Below, one piece after another: positions 28,487 to 37,800 of a stretch of 64,000 nucleotides of DNA. The position numbers were made by a program, and so were the translations under genes. The notes below the pieces were generated by a model. It was not told the origin of the DNA and did not search any database. It was given only the letters and a program-made list of their open reading frames with translations. This DNA comes from Micromonospora_H sonneratiae (GTDB taxonomy: Bacteria > Actinomycetota > Actinomycetes > Mycobacteriales > Micromonosporaceae), in contig NZ_JBHTMP010000005.1 in assembly GCF_042679305.1 (NCBI RefSeq), positions 1 through 64,000 on the forward strand, given 5' to 3'. The stretch's first letter is position 1. The number at the start of each line of letters is the position of its first letter.

Positions 28487-30957
28487 GGGGCAGCAGTCGT
28501 CTGGGGCTCGTCGCCGCAGCGGCCACCCTGCTGGCCTCGGCACCGCTGACGGCCATCTTCAAGCAGTGGACCTGGATGTTCCAGAGCTTCCTCGTGGTGG
28601 CGCTGCTGGCCGGTGCCGGGTTGCTGCTGCGCTGGTGGCGAACCCCGCTCTGGGTCCAGCCACTCGGCATGTCGGCCACCCTGCTGATCGCGCTGACCTG
28701 GATGTTCCCCAGCGGCGGCGAACTGCTGGCCCTGATCCCCACCCCGGACACCTTCGCCTATTTCGGCGAACTGATGAGCGGTTCGGTGCAGGACGTACGG
28801 TCGTACGGGATCAAGGTGCCGGACACCGACCCGCTGTTGTTCATCACCGTGCTGGGGATCGGCCTGGTCGCCGTGGTGGTGGACCTGATCGCGGTCGGGC
28901 TGCGCCGTCCGGCGCTCGCCGGTCTGCCGATGTTGGCCATCTACTCGGTGCCGGTGGCGGTGGACGTCGACAGCGTGCCGCCCCTGCCGTTCATGGTCGG
29001 CGCGATCGGTTTCCTGTGGCTGCTGGTCGCCGACAACGTCGACCGGGTCCGCCGCTTCGGCCGCCGGTTCACCGGCGACGGGCGCGACGTCGACATCTGG
29101 GAACCGTCACCGCTGGCGGCGGCGGGCCGACGACTGGCGATCGCCGGGGTGGCCCTGGCTGTCCTGCTCCCGTTCGTCGTGCCGGGCATGACCGGCGGGC
29201 TGCTGGACCGCCAGAACGCCCTCGGCGGGAACGGCAACGGGGAGGGCCGGGGCGGGCGGGGTGGACCGCCCGGGCGGGTCGACCTGTTCGCCTCGCTCAG
29301 TGGTCAGCTCAACCAGTCCGCGGTCACCGATCTGGTCAAGGTCACCACCAACGACCCGAACCCGTTCTATCTGCGGTTCGGGGTCGCCGACCGGCTCCAC
29401 GGCGGCGGTTTCGGGATAACGACCCCGACCGGTCGACCGGTGACCCGACAGTTGCCCGACCCCCGTCAGACGGCCCGGTCCGGGGTGTCCCACACCACCT
29501 ACCAGGCGAGTGTGGAGATCACCTCCGGCTTCAACATGCCGCTGCTGCCGATGTACCTCGAGCCCGTCAGCACATCGGATCTGGACTCCAGTTGGCTCTA
29601 CGACGCCGACCTCCGAATCGTCTTCTCCAACCGGGCGAACTCGAAGGGCAAGAAATACTCGTTCGACTTCGTACGGGCGAACTACACGCCTGCGGTGCTG
29701 GACGCCGTACCGCCGCTGGCCGCCGACCACCCCATCCGTCAGCGCTACACCGGCATGCCGAGGGTGCCGGAGGTCGAGGCGCTCGTCGCGCAGTTGATCC
29801 AGGGGAAGAAGACCAGCTACGCCCAGGTACGGGCGATCTATGAGCACTTCTCGCAGGACAACAACTTCCGGTACAGCCTGAGCACCGAAGGTGGGACGAG
29901 CGGCCAGGACATCGTCAACTTCCTGACCAACAAGGTGGGCTTCTGCCAGCAGTACGCCGCTGCGATGGCGTGGCTGGTCCGGGCGGCTGGTATCCCGGCC
30001 CGGGTGGCGTTCGGGTTCAGCACCGGAACCAGGAAGGAAGGCAACACCTACGTCCTGACCAACCGCAACCTGCACGCCTGGACGGAGGTCTACTTCGACG
30101 GCGTGGGCTGGGTTCCGTTCGACGCCACCCCGGCCGCGTCCGTGCCCGGGTCGGCCCGTACGGCGTGGGCGCCGGACCTCGACGCGCCGGACCCGATCAG
30201 CCCGTCGTCCGGGTCGAACGCCAACCCCGGCCCGGACTCGTCCGCCGGACCGCGCGACGTCGAACGTCCCGAGCGGGACCCCGATGCCGGGTTCGCCGCC
30301 GACGGCGGGACCTACCAGCGCAGTATCCCCGTCTGGCCCTGGTTGTTGGGGATCGCGGTGGTCCTGCTGCTCGGGCTGCCGGCCCTGCGTCGAGCGCTAC
30401 TGCGTCGACGTCGCCGCCCCCGGAAGCTGGCTGCGGCACCGGCCGGGTCGGTGACCGCCGAGCCGGCGCTCAGGACCGCCTCGATGGTGGTGGTCGGGGA
30501 AGAGGTCGAGCAGGCCCGTGCGGAGGCGCACGCCGCATGGGACGAACTGGTCGATACGTTGATCGATCTCCGGATGCGGGTGGATCCGACGGAGACGCCC
30601 CGGACGACCGCCGACCGGTTGATCCGTGACGGGCTGGTCGACGGTACGGCGGCTGAGGATGCCGCCCGGCTACTGGGCCAGGCCGAGGAACGGGCCCGGT
30701 ACGCCCGCAATCCGCTGCCCGGTGGTCAGTTGACCGAGCCGCTGCGTACGGTCTGCCGGGCACTCCGGGCCGGTGCAGGTCGGCGGGTGAGGGTGGTGGC
30801 GGCGGTCCTGCCACCATCGGTACTGCTGCGCTGGCAGTCAGCGATCATGCGTACTTCGTCCCGGTTCGTTGCTGCGGCCGGGGTGTTCCGCACCCGGATG
30901 TCCGTTCTCCGGCCGCGTCAGTGGCGGCGACTGGCCGGTGGCAGGGCAACCCGCTGA
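28483..30957 (+). CDS. Membrane transglutaminase-like protein
   Basis: An 824-residue membrane protein, third gene of the MoxR-DUF58-transglutaminase set. The N-terminus has about six transmembrane segments (residues 8-250, DUF3488-like). A large external part follows, with a transglutaminase core at about 455-555: NKVGFCQQYAAAMAWLVRAA carrying the Cys, NRNLHAWTEVYFDGVGWVPF the His and the FDATP segment the Asp. A further transmembrane helix (about 620-640) leads to a cytoplasmic DUF4129-like C-terminus with ETPRTTADRLIRDG. The ATG follows GGGAGG and overlaps the DUF58 stop. Its substrate is unknown. Confidence 0.92.
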   Translation: MRGSSRLGLVAAAATLLASAPLTAIFKQWTWMFQSFLVVALLAGAGLLLRWWRTPLWVQPLGMSATLLIALTWMFPSGGELLALIPTPDTFAYFGELMSGSVQDVRSYGIKVPDTDPLLFITVLGIGLVAVVVDLIAVGLRRPALAGLPMLAIYSVPVAVDVDSVPPLPFMVGAIGFLWLLVADNVDRVRRFGRRFTGDGRDVDIWEPSPLAAAGRRLAIAGVALAVLLPFVVPGMTGGLLDRQNALGGNGNGEGRGGRGGPPGRVDLFASLSGQLNQSAVTDLVKVTTNDPNPFYLRFGVADRLHGGGFGITTPTGRPVTRQLPDPRQTARSGVSHTTYQASVEITSGFNMPLLPMYLEPVSTSDLDSSWLYDADLRIVFSNRANSKGKKYSFDFVRANYTPAVLDAVPPLAADHPIRQRYTGMPRVPEVEALVAQLIQGKKTSYAQVRAIYEHFSQDNNFRYSLSTEGGTSGQDIVNFLTNKVGFCQQYAAAMAWLVRAAGIPARVAFGFSTGTRKEGNTYVLTNRNLHAWTEVYFDGVGWVPFDATPAASVPGSARTAWAPDLDAPDPISPSSGSNANPGPDSSAGPRDVERPERDPDAGFAADGGTYQRSIPVWPWLLGIAVVLLLGLPALRRALLRRRRRPRKLAAAPAGSVTAEPALRTASMVVVGEEVEQARAEAHAAWDELVDTLIDLRMRVDPTETPRTTADRLIRDGLVDGTAAEDAARLLGQAEERARYARNPLPGGQLTEPLRTVCRALRAGAGRRVRVVAAVLPPSVLLRWQSAIMRTSSRFVAAAGVFRTRMSVLRPRQWRRLAGGRATR

Positions 30958-31000
30958 TCCAGTTGGTCGATCGGGGTGATCACGACCCCTGGCGAGTTGA

Positions 31001-31033
31001 TCGGGGCCGGGCAGTTCCGCTGGCCGGCCCCGA
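31001..31033 (+). terminator. Hairpin ending the MoxR-transglutaminase operon
   Basis: Perfect 10-bp stem TCGGGGCCGG (31001-31010) with CCGGCCCCGA (31024-31033), loop of 13. It begins 44 bp after the stop. The remainder of the gap 30958-31262 has only imperfect short ATCGNCGGCCG-type repeats and no gene that I can support. Confidence 0.65.
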
Positions 31034-31262
31034 CACCGCCAGCCCCACCACACCACGAGGAGCCGGCCCGGCCACACATCGTGGATCCGGTCGTGACCGG
31101 CGCTGGGGCAGTATCAGTATCAGGCGGGCACGGAAGATCGTCGGCCGTTGGAGATCACCGGCAGTGGAGATCGCCGGCCGGCGCTGAGCATCGTCGAATC
31201 GTCGGCCGGCACCTGGCATCACCGGCACGGGCACGCGTCCCGCACCGGCGGAGAGCACAGGG

Positions 31263-31646
31263 TCAGCGGTGGCCTTCCGGCCGCTGACGCCACCTCTCCT
31301 CGATCCGGTCGAGCAACGACATCCGCCGACCACGAGTACGCCGGCTGGCGGTGCCGCCGACCACATGTAGGTCGGGCGACTGCGACCGGCGGTGCGACAG
31401 CACCGCAAAGCCGGCTGCGCCGAGCATGACGACGAAGCCCGCCACGCCGAGCAGCGGCGTTTTGCTCACCGTGCCGTAGATAACCAAGGCAAGGCCAGCA
31501 ATGATCACGCCAGCGGCGACGAGCAGGCGACGCCGCGCGTGGAAGCGCGGGTCGCTGGCACGCACGGCCGAGGCGAATTTGGGGTCCTCGGCAAGCGACC
31601 GCTCGATCTGCTCGAACAGCCGCTGCTCGTGCTCCGAGAGCGGCAC
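31263..31646 (-). CDS. DUF3040 membrane protein
   Basis: A 127-residue protein. It starts PLSEHEQRLFEQIERSLAED and PKFASAV, the hallmark of the actinobacterial DUF3040 family, with a predicted cytoplasmic helix. Two transmembrane helices (about residues 40-60 and 64-82) follow, then a basic C-terminal tail ending RIEERWRQRPEGHR. The function of the family is unknown; its usual place beside dinB and the dcw cluster in Actinobacteria fits here. Confidence 0.9.
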   Translation of the reverse strand: MPLSEHEQRLFEQIERSLAEDPKFASAVRASDPRFHARRRLLVAAGVIIAGLALVIYGTVSKTPLLGVAGFVVMLGAAGFAVLSHRRSQSPDLHVVGGTASRRTRGRRMSLLDRIEERWRQRPEGHR

Positions 31647-31761
31647 GGCACTCCTCCCCGGTCACGTTGGTCGGTCCGGTCGAACCGACAGACCGTGGCA
31701 GCCATCCGGCTGCTTACCCGCAAGTCTACGAGGGGGGTCGCGGGTCGGAAAGCGGGACGAC

Positions 31762-33021
31762 CTACGGCCGTGGCGGATTTTCCGTCCGGCGCGATTCATC
31801 ACTGCCCAACAGGCTAGCCGGACGTACCACGGAACGCCCGAAACGGGCAGCAGCGGCGTCCACGGCTGCCTCGGCCTCCCGCCAACCGTACTCGGGGGTG
31901 CCCAATGCAAGCTGTCTCGGGGTCGAGCCGGCGTCGGTCAGCCCTTCGACGCGTACGCCGATGAGGCGAATCCGGTCACCGGGGTTGAGCACCCTGAACA
32001 ACGCCCAGGCGGTCTCGAACACCTCGCGGGCCACATCGGTGGGCGCCGGCAGGGTGCGGGACCGGTTCACCGTACGGAAGTCGGCCAGTCGCACCTTTAT
32101 CGACACGGTTCGCCCGACCTGGCCCGCCCGGCGCATCCGGGCACCCACCTTCTCGGCAAGTCCCAGCAGCGTACGACGGATCGTCTGCGGATCCTCGATG
32201 TCGGTGTCGAACGTGGTTTCCGCCCCGATCGACTTCTCCGCCTGTTCGGGGCTGACCGGTCGCGGGTCACGACCCCAGGACAGCTCGTGCAGATGGGTGG
32301 CCGCCGCCTGGCCCAGGGCGTTGCGCAGCATGCCGACCGGCGCGTGGGCAAGGTCACCCACGGTCGACAGCCCGAGCCGGCGCAGGGACTCCTCGGCCCG
32401 CTCCCCCACCCCCCACAACGCGGTCACCGGCAGCGGGTGCAGAAAGTCGAGGACCAGCCCGGCCGGCACCACGAGCAACCCGTCGGGTTTCGCCCGGGTG
32501 GAACCGAGCTTGGCGACGAACTTGGTCGACGCCACCCCGACGGAACAGGTGATCCGCTCCTGCTCGGCGACCCGGGCCCGGATCAGCCGGGCGATCTCGA
32601 CCGGGCGGCCCAGCAGCCGTCGGGCGCCACCCACATCGAGGAACGCCTCGTCCAGGGAGAGCGGCTCCACCAGTGGTGTCACGTCCCGGAAGATCTCCAT
32701 CACCGCACGGGAGGCGGCGGCGTACTGCTCGAAGTCGGGTGGCAGGTACACCGCCCGGGGACACAGGGCACGGGCCCGGGCGGTCGGCATGGCGCTGCGG
32801 ACGCCGTACGCCCGGGCTTCGTAGCTGGCCGAACTCACCACCCCGCGCGGGCCGACCCCGCCGACCACGACGGGCCGGCCACGCAACTCCGGACGGCGGC
32901 GCACCTCGACGGCGGCGAAGAACGCGTCCATGTCGACGTGCAGAATCGGGCAGCCGGTGTCGTCAGCGTCCGCGCCGAAGCGCGGATCACCGCCCCGGGG
33001 AACGGACTGACTGCGACCCAT
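31762..33021 (-). CDS. dinB: DNA polymerase IV (DinB, Y family)
   Basis: A 419-residue translesion polymerase. The palm carries the metal ligands in ILHVDMDAFFAAVEVRRRPE (about residues 26-45) and in PLSLDEAFLDVGGARRL (about 120-136). The YEARAYGVRSAMPTARAR finger motif, the helix-hairpin-helix region LWGVGERAEESLRRLGLST, and a little-finger domain with VSIKVRLADFRTVNRSRTL complete it. No LexA box was seen in the short upstream region, so unlike imuB it is not obviously SOS-controlled. It is separate from the mutasome Y-family protein at 41-43 kb. Confidence 0.95.
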   Translation of the reverse strand: MGRSQSVPRGGDPRFGADADDTGCPILHVDMDAFFAAVEVRRRPELRGRPVVVGGVGPRGVVSSASYEARAYGVRSAMPTARARALCPRAVYLPPDFEQYAAASRAVMEIFRDVTPLVEPLSLDEAFLDVGGARRLLGRPVEIARLIRARVAEQERITCSVGVASTKFVAKLGSTRAKPDGLLVVPAGLVLDFLHPLPVTALWGVGERAEESLRRLGLSTVGDLAHAPVGMLRNALGQAAATHLHELSWGRDPRPVSPEQAEKSIGAETTFDTDIEDPQTIRRTLLGLAEKVGARMRRAGQVGRTVSIKVRLADFRTVNRSRTLPAPTDVAREVFETAWALFRVLNPGDRIRLIGVRVEGLTDAGSTPRQLALGTPEYGWREAEAAVDAAAARFGRSVVRPASLLGSDESRRTENPPRP

Positions 33022-33062
33022 CCCCGCAGGCTAGCCCCCCGGGCAGACAATCCCGCCGGACC

Positions 33063-33112
33063 GGTCAGCCGCCGACGGCCGGATACGGACAGGTCAGCCG
33101 CCGACGGCCGGA
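33063..33112. repeat. Two copies of a 21-bp direct repeat
   Basis: Identical 21-bp copies at 33063-33083 and 33092-33112 (starting GGTCAGCCGCCGACGG), 29 bp apart. A degenerate third copy overlaps the stop codon of the phosphatase-fold gene at 33122. They probably arose by duplication of that gene's 3' end. Confidence 0.6.
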
Positions 33113-33123
33113 CGTCGGGCCGC

Positions 33124-34314
33124 TCAGCCGCCCCGGACGACCAGCAACGGGATCGTCATCTCCGTCGCCGTGCTGGACCCGTGATAGGCGACCAGTCGGG
33201 CCTCGACCGGGTTGTCGGTCCGGGTGGCCAGCACGACGTACGACCCCCGGCAGACCGCCACCACGTCGCCGACGCGGGCCAGATGCGCCTCGGGCACCGG
33301 ACCGAACCAGCCGGCGGCGATCGCCTCCGCCCGGGTGGTGACCCAGGCCGCGTCACCGAGCACCGCGGACCAGGCGGCCACCACGTCGTCGGTCGCGCCC
33401 GGCTCGGTGTGCAGGTAGCGGACCCGCGGCTCACCGGCCACGACCCGCACCCCGGCCCGCAACCGGGCATCGGCATCCAGGTCGAACCGGTGCTCCAGCG
33501 GTACGTTGAGCTGCCCGTGATCGGCGGTGACCAGCAGCGCGGCGTCGGCCGGCAGCCCGGCGACCAGCCGGGCCAGCAGGGCGTCCACGTCGGACGCCGC
33601 CGCCCGCCAGGGTGCCGAGTCGACGCCGTCGAGGTGACCCCGCGTGTCCAGGTCCGGGTGGTAGCCGGAGACCAGCGTGGGACCGTCGCCAGCGGTGAGC
33701 GCGGCCAGCATCTCGGTGGCCAGCACGGTCGGATTTGCGGCCCCCCGGTACGCCCCACCCCGGTTGGCTGCCAGGGTCAGCCCGCTGCCGGCGTACTCGG
33801 GCCGGCTGACCACCGTCACCGCCACCCCGGCCGCCGCCGCCAGTTCCAACTGGGTGGGCACCGGCTGCCACCGCCGGGGCTCGGGGTCACCCGGCCAGTC
33901 GATGTGGGTGAGCACCTGCTCGGTGCCGGGCACGTTCACCCGGAAGCCCAGCACCCCGTGCGCGCCCGGCGCGACCCCGGTGCCGAGGGTGACCAGGCTG
34001 GTCGGCGTGGTCGACGGGAAGCCGGAGGTCAACGGCCGGCCGTGGCGGGCCGTCAGGTCGGCCAGGGTCGGCGCGTGGGGCGCCGCCACGGGAATCTGGT
34101 ACCAGCCGAGTCCGTCGACGAGCAGCACGGCGATTCGACGTACGCCGTCCAACTGCCCGACCAGCCCCAGCGGATCGGTCGCACCGGGCACCCCCAGCAC
34201 CGCCAGCGCGCTGGGCAGCACGTCGGCCAGGCTGCCCACGCCGTACTGCGGGTGGACGACGTCGAACAGGCCGGTCATGTCGTGCGGGCCGGGCATGTCG
34301 TAGGGGCCGGTCAT
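33124..34314 (-). CDS. Alkaline-phosphatase-superfamily (nucleotide pyrophosphatase-like) protein
   Basis: A 396-residue phosphatase-fold protein without a signal peptide. Metal-binding and nucleophile landmarks are RIAVLLVDGLGWYQI (Asp), GFPSTTPTSLVTLGTGVAPG (Thr nucleophile), SGYHPDLDTRGHLDG (Asp/His), ALLVTADHGQLNVP (Asp-His) and RLVAYHGSS (His). These fit the nucleotide pyrophosphatase/phosphodiesterase group; the substrate is unknown. The N-terminus has a small repeat, GPYDMPGPHDMTG, so one of the inner ATG codons may be the true start. The methyltransferase stop overlaps its start by four bases. Confidence 0.88.
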   Translation of the reverse strand: MTGPYDMPGPHDMTGLFDVVHPQYGVGSLADVLPSALAVLGVPGATDPLGLVGQLDGVRRIAVLLVDGLGWYQIPVAAPHAPTLADLTARHGRPLTSGFPSTTPTSLVTLGTGVAPGAHGVLGFRVNVPGTEQVLTHIDWPGDPEPRRWQPVPTQLELAAAAGVAVTVVSRPEYAGSGLTLAANRGGAYRGAANPTVLATEMLAALTAGDGPTLVSGYHPDLDTRGHLDGVDSAPWRAAASDVDALLARLVAGLPADAALLVTADHGQLNVPLEHRFDLDADARLRAGVRVVAGEPRVRYLHTEPGATDDVVAAWSAVLGDAAWVTTRAEAIAAGWFGPVPEAHLARVGDVVAVCRGSYVVLATRTDNPVEARLVAYHGSSTATEMTIPLLVVRGG

Positions 34315-35090
34315 GGCGTACGGCGGGCGAAGAGGTGCAGTTGGGCGGCCAGGTCACGGAAGGGTGGACGGGCAGCAGCGGCCAACTCCAGGGCCAGCAG
34401 CGCCTGCGGGTCGTTGTCGGCCGCCGACGCGGGGATCAGGTCGGCCAGCACCCGTACACCGTGGATCTCCTCGACCCGTAGCCCGGCGGCCCGCAGCAGC
34501 GTACTGGCGCTCTCGGCGTCGTACCGCCGACGCAGGGTGTCCCGGGGTCCGGCGTTCCCCTCGGGGTCGGCCAGCAGCGCGGCGGCGACGTCGAGGTGAC
34601 CGTTCATCGCCCGGCTCAGTACGGCGGCGGCCCGACCGGCGACCAGCACACTGGCCGCGCCACCCGGACGCAGGGCGGTGGCAACGGATTCGACCACCCG
34701 CAGCGGATCGTCGACCACCTCGAGAACCGAGTGACACAGCACCAGATCCATGCTGGCCGGCTCGACCAGTCCGGCGAGGGCATCACCGTCACCCTGCACC
34801 GCACGGACCCGGTCGCCGACCCCGGCCTCGGCGGCACGACGGATGAGGGCAGCCAACGCGTCGGGGTTGGCGTCGACGACGGTCACCTGGTGGCCGGCCT
34901 CCGCCAGCGGTACGGCGAACCCACCGGTGCCGCCGCCGACGTCGAGTACGGTGAGCGGCTGACCGGCCCGGCGGTCGAGTTCGCCACGCAGCACCGTCCA
35001 GACCACGGCGGTACGGGGAGCCGCGTGCGGACCGGAGGCAGGTGTCGGCCGGCTCACCGTCGTACCCGGCCGGGTGTGTGTTCGCTCCAC
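34311..35090 (-). CDS. Class I SAM-dependent methyltransferase
   Basis: A 259-residue methyltransferase. Motif I is LTVLDVGGGTGGFAVPLAEA (about residues 46-65), followed by VTVVDANPDALAAL (the acidic SAM-ribose ligand), AVQGDGDAL, and SMDLVLCHSVLEVVDDPLRV for the post-II segment. The C-terminal part DAESASTLLRAAGLRVEEIH and GVRVLADLIP resembles CmoA/UbiE-like SAM enzymes. The substrate is not evident. It is coupled to the downstream phosphatase-fold gene by a four-base overlap. Confidence 0.88.
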   Translation of the reverse strand: MERTHTRPGTTVSRPTPASGPHAAPRTAVVWTVLRGELDRRAGQPLTVLDVGGGTGGFAVPLAEAGHQVTVVDANPDALAALIRRAAEAGVGDRVRAVQGDGDALAGLVEPASMDLVLCHSVLEVVDDPLRVVESVATALRPGGAASVLVAGRAAAVLSRAMNGHLDVAAALLADPEGNAGPRDTLRRRYDAESASTLLRAAGLRVEEIHGVRVLADLIPASAADNDPQALLALELAAAARPPFRDLAAQLHLFARRTP

Positions 35091-35221
35091 CCGGTTGAGC
35101 CTAGTGGTCGCCGCCCAGGATGTGGATTGCCGGTAAGGAAGGGTCGCCCGGTATCGCCTCCGGTACAGGAAGGGCTCCTTCCCGACCGAGCAGCCCTATC
35201 AACCGGGGCAACCGGGCCGTC

Positions 35222-35227
35222 TAGGGT
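35222..35227 (+). promoter_or_regulatory. -10 element of the M55 peptidase gene
   Basis: TAGGGT, six bases before the ATG, suggests another leaderless transcript. No convincing -35 was found. Confidence 0.35.
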
Positions 35228-35233
35228 CGATCG

Positions 35234-36073
35234 ATGGATGAACCGCTACAGGTGCTGATCTCCGCCGACATGGAGGGCGTCGCCGGGATCGTGCACGCCA
35301 GCGAGACCAACCCCGAGCGCTACGACTACGAGCGCGGAAGGCGACTGGTGACCGCAGAGGTCAACGCCGCGATCGCCGGTGTCTTCGAGGCTGAGCCGAC
35401 CGCGGTCGTACGGGTGGCCGACGCGCACGGCTCGTACCGCAACCTCCTCCCGGAGGAACTGGACCGTCGGGTCACGTTGATCAGGGGCAAACCACGGGCC
35501 TGGGGAATGTTGGGCGGCCTGACGGACAAGGTCGACGCGCTGCTGTTCATCGGCTATCACGGCCGGGCCGGCAGCAGTCCCGCCGTACTGGCCCACACCA
35601 TGACCGACGCGCTGCTCGATGTCCGGATCGACGGCCGACCAATGGGCGAGATCGGCCTCAACACCCTGCTGGCCGGCAGCTTCGGCGTACCGGTGGTGCT
35701 GCTCAGTGGGGACGACGCGGCGGGTGCGGAGTTTCGCGACCTGGTGCCCGAGGCCACCGTGGTGGAGGTGAAACGGTCTCTGGGGCAGACATCCGCCGAG
35801 AGCCTCCATCCACAGGAGGCCCGCGAACGGATACAGGCCGCCACCACGATTGCGATCGACGGACGTGACCGGGTACCGGTGCTGCGAAGCACCGGCCCGG
35901 TCACCGTCGAGGTGGAACTCCACGGGCCGTCGGCGGTGGAGTTGGCCATGCTCATCCCGGGGATCCGGCGTACGGCAGCCGCCAGGACGATCACCTTCCC
36001 GGCCCGGGACATGGCTGAGGCGTACCGCCTGGTCCAGTTGCTCGTCCAGATCAGCCAGCTCAAGCCGACCTGA
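35234..36073 (+). CDS. M55 family metallopeptidase (D-aminopeptidase DppA-like)
   Basis: A 279-residue cytoplasmic protein of the M55 family, zinc D-aminopeptidases first known from DppA of Bacillus. Metal ligands are visible in VLISADMEGVAGIVH (Asp, Glu), RVADAHGSYRNLL (His) and LLFIGYHGRAG (His). Later motifs are MGEIGLNTLLAGSFGVPVVL and LLSGDDAA, plus VKRSLGQTSAESLHP. The probable role is release or recycling of D-amino-acid dipeptides from peptidoglycan. It is a single gene, convergent with the AbiEii-like gene and ended by a strong hairpin. Confidence 0.92.
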   Translation: MDEPLQVLISADMEGVAGIVHASETNPERYDYERGRRLVTAEVNAAIAGVFEAEPTAVVRVADAHGSYRNLLPEELDRRVTLIRGKPRAWGMLGGLTDKVDALLFIGYHGRAGSSPAVLAHTMTDALLDVRIDGRPMGEIGLNTLLAGSFGVPVVLLSGDDAAGAEFRDLVPEATVVEVKRSLGQTSAESLHPQEARERIQAATTIAIDGRDRVPVLRSTGPVTVEVELHGPSAVELAMLIPGIRRTAAARTITFPARDMAEAYRLVQLLVQISQLKPT

Positions 36074-36115
36074 CGGGCCGGTTCCAGCCCGGAGCCCGGG
36101 TTGGAACCGGCCCGT
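36073..36115. terminator. Strong bidirectional hairpin between converging genes
   Basis: Perfect 14-bp stem ACGGGCCGGTTCCA (36073-36086) with its complement at 36102-36115; the 15-base loop itself contains CCCGG and CCGGG. It begins at the last base of the M55 stop codon and serves both converging genes. Confidence 0.8.
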
Positions 36116-36129
36116 GCGAGGTGGGGGTG

Positions 36130-37662
36130 TCAGTCCTGCTTGTCAGCCGTGTCGAACATTCGCGTCAGTGCCCGACTCAGCCGGGTGAGCCATTCCTCCG
36201 CGGTTCCGCCCACCCAGGGATAGTCCTTCTGGAAGTCTTCCCAATCCACGTCCAGTTCATTGATCTCGTCGGGGACGGTCTCGGACTCCAACCAAGGGTC
36301 GAGTACCTCGTCCAGGAGTACTGGCGACAGTTTCGTCCGGGAGTCCTCCGCCAGCAGGACCGCGTCGTAGAGATCCTTCTCGTAGACGAAGCCCTCCGTG
36401 TATTCACCGACCGCCAGCCACAGGATCTTCCAGGCCAAGGAAAGCTCCCGGCTCGCCGCCCGTACGGACGCCGGCTCGCCGCCGTCACCCCTCGGCACGA
36501 CCGTCTCCACCGGCGGCTCAGGGAGTTCCACGTCCAGGGCGATGTCCAGCTGCACCGATCCCGGCGGTACGCCGTCCGCTCGCCACGGGACACACACCCG
36601 CAGTACGGAGGTCGACTCGTAACCGATCGTCTCCCAGTCCTCCTCGCGGGTTGCGCCGTCCACGTCGAGCAGCACGCCGTCCGTTACCGTCGGTCGCTGC
36701 CGGATCAGGTCGAGCAGGTCCGCATGGAGGCGGTCGGGATCGGTCATCCGATCGACCAGCACCCAGTCGAGGTCGCCCGGCTCACGGGCCTGCTCCCCGG
36801 TCCAGGCCGGAAGCAGCATGCTGCCGCGCAGCACCAGATTCTCCCGCAACGGCGACGTGGCGACCAGGGCGAGTACATGGTCCAGGGCGGTACGTCGCAG
36901 CGTCCGCCAGCGGTCCGCCTGCGCCGGATCGGTGAACTCCGGCTCGCCGGGACGGATCCTGCGGTCGACGGACAGCGGTGACGGCTGGTCGACGGACGCC
37001 CGTTCCGGCTGGTCGACGGACGCTCGTTCCGGCCCGGTGATCCAGCCGGCGTCCACCGCCAGGTTGTCGTCGTACACCACGAACTCCTGCTCCACCTCCA
37101 CCGTCGGGAATCCCCCGGCGGTCAGCGCCGCCAGCAGGTCGTCGAGACGCTGCCGGGCGGTGGGCAGGCCGACGTTCCAACAACGTTGGGTCACGAACCG
37201 CTCGTGCCGGTCTCCGTCCAGGGCCCGTCGGGCGTTACGGGAGACACGTGCGTCATGTGACTCCACCAGGGTCCGCACCGACGCCACCGCATCCTCGTCG
37301 GTCAGCACCAACTTGACGTGGTGCTCGAAGTAGCAGCCGGCCGGCAACTCCTCGGCCGCCCGGTCCGTCTGCGGCACGTCCTCGTTCCACGGTGCCGCCT
37401 CGATCTTCACCCGGGTCACGTCGTATCCGTCCCGGCGCAACCGGTCCGCCAAGTCCCGCGCCGCGTCACGCTGCTCCGCCAGGGTCCCCCGGCCACGGCT
37501 GGTCAACATCGGCTGGTCGGGGGTTTCACCCCGGTCCAGGACGATCCGAAGATATTTCACCCCGTTACGCTGCGCCCAGTCACGCAACGACCCGTCATCG
37601 CCTGTTCCGCCGTCCAGACGTACCGTCAGGTGCGTCTCGAAATCTCCGGCGAAATTCTTCAT
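36130..37662 (-). CDS. AbiEii-type nucleotidyltransferase fused to an uncharacterised N-terminal domain
   Basis: A 510-residue protein in two parts. Residues 1-215 form a domain with FETHLTVRLDGG, YLRIVLDRGETPDQPMLTSR, VTRVKIEAAPWNEDVP and CYFEHHVKLVLTD. I have a sense of this as a recurrent actinobacterial domain but cannot name it. A linker follows with a duplicated PERASVDQ unit (220-237). Residues 250-510 look like the AbiEii/AbiGii nucleotidyltransferase fold: VLRGSMLLPAW and EPGDLDWVLV form the GS-x-D-x-D motif, followed by AWKILWLAVGEYTEGFVYEK and DLYDAVLLAE. Relatives are abortive-infection toxins, but no AbiEi antitoxin gene is next to it. Confidence 0.7.
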   Translation of the reverse strand: MKNFAGDFETHLTVRLDGGTGDDGSLRDWAQRNGVKYLRIVLDRGETPDQPMLTSRGRGTLAEQRDAARDLADRLRRDGYDVTRVKIEAAPWNEDVPQTDRAAEELPAGCYFEHHVKLVLTDEDAVASVRTLVESHDARVSRNARRALDGDRHERFVTQRCWNVGLPTARQRLDDLLAALTAGGFPTVEVEQEFVVYDDNLAVDAGWITGPERASVDQPERASVDQPSPLSVDRRIRPGEPEFTDPAQADRWRTLRRTALDHVLALVATSPLRENLVLRGSMLLPAWTGEQAREPGDLDWVLVDRMTDPDRLHADLLDLIRQRPTVTDGVLLDVDGATREEDWETIGYESTSVLRVCVPWRADGVPPGSVQLDIALDVELPEPPVETVVPRGDGGEPASVRAASRELSLAWKILWLAVGEYTEGFVYEKDLYDAVLLAEDSRTKLSPVLLDEVLDPWLESETVPDEINELDVDWEDFQKDYPWVGGTAEEWLTRLSRALTRMFDTADKQD

Positions 37663-37769
37663 GTCACTCCATTGTGCTCGGTCGCGGGTGCAGCCGGCCG
37701 ACCATAACGACGCCTACCGACAAGATCGACCATCGGGCACGTTGCCGGTCGGGAGGGGCCTGCCTGTAC

Positions 37770-37794
37770 GGAAGGCGACGACCTGGGGCCTTCC
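37770..37794 (-). terminator. Hairpin after dnaE2
   Basis: GGAAGGC (37770-37776) pairs with GCCTTCC (37788-37794), loop of 11, located seven bases after the dnaE2 stop on the minus strand. Confidence 0.5.
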
Positions 37795-37800
37795 TGACCC

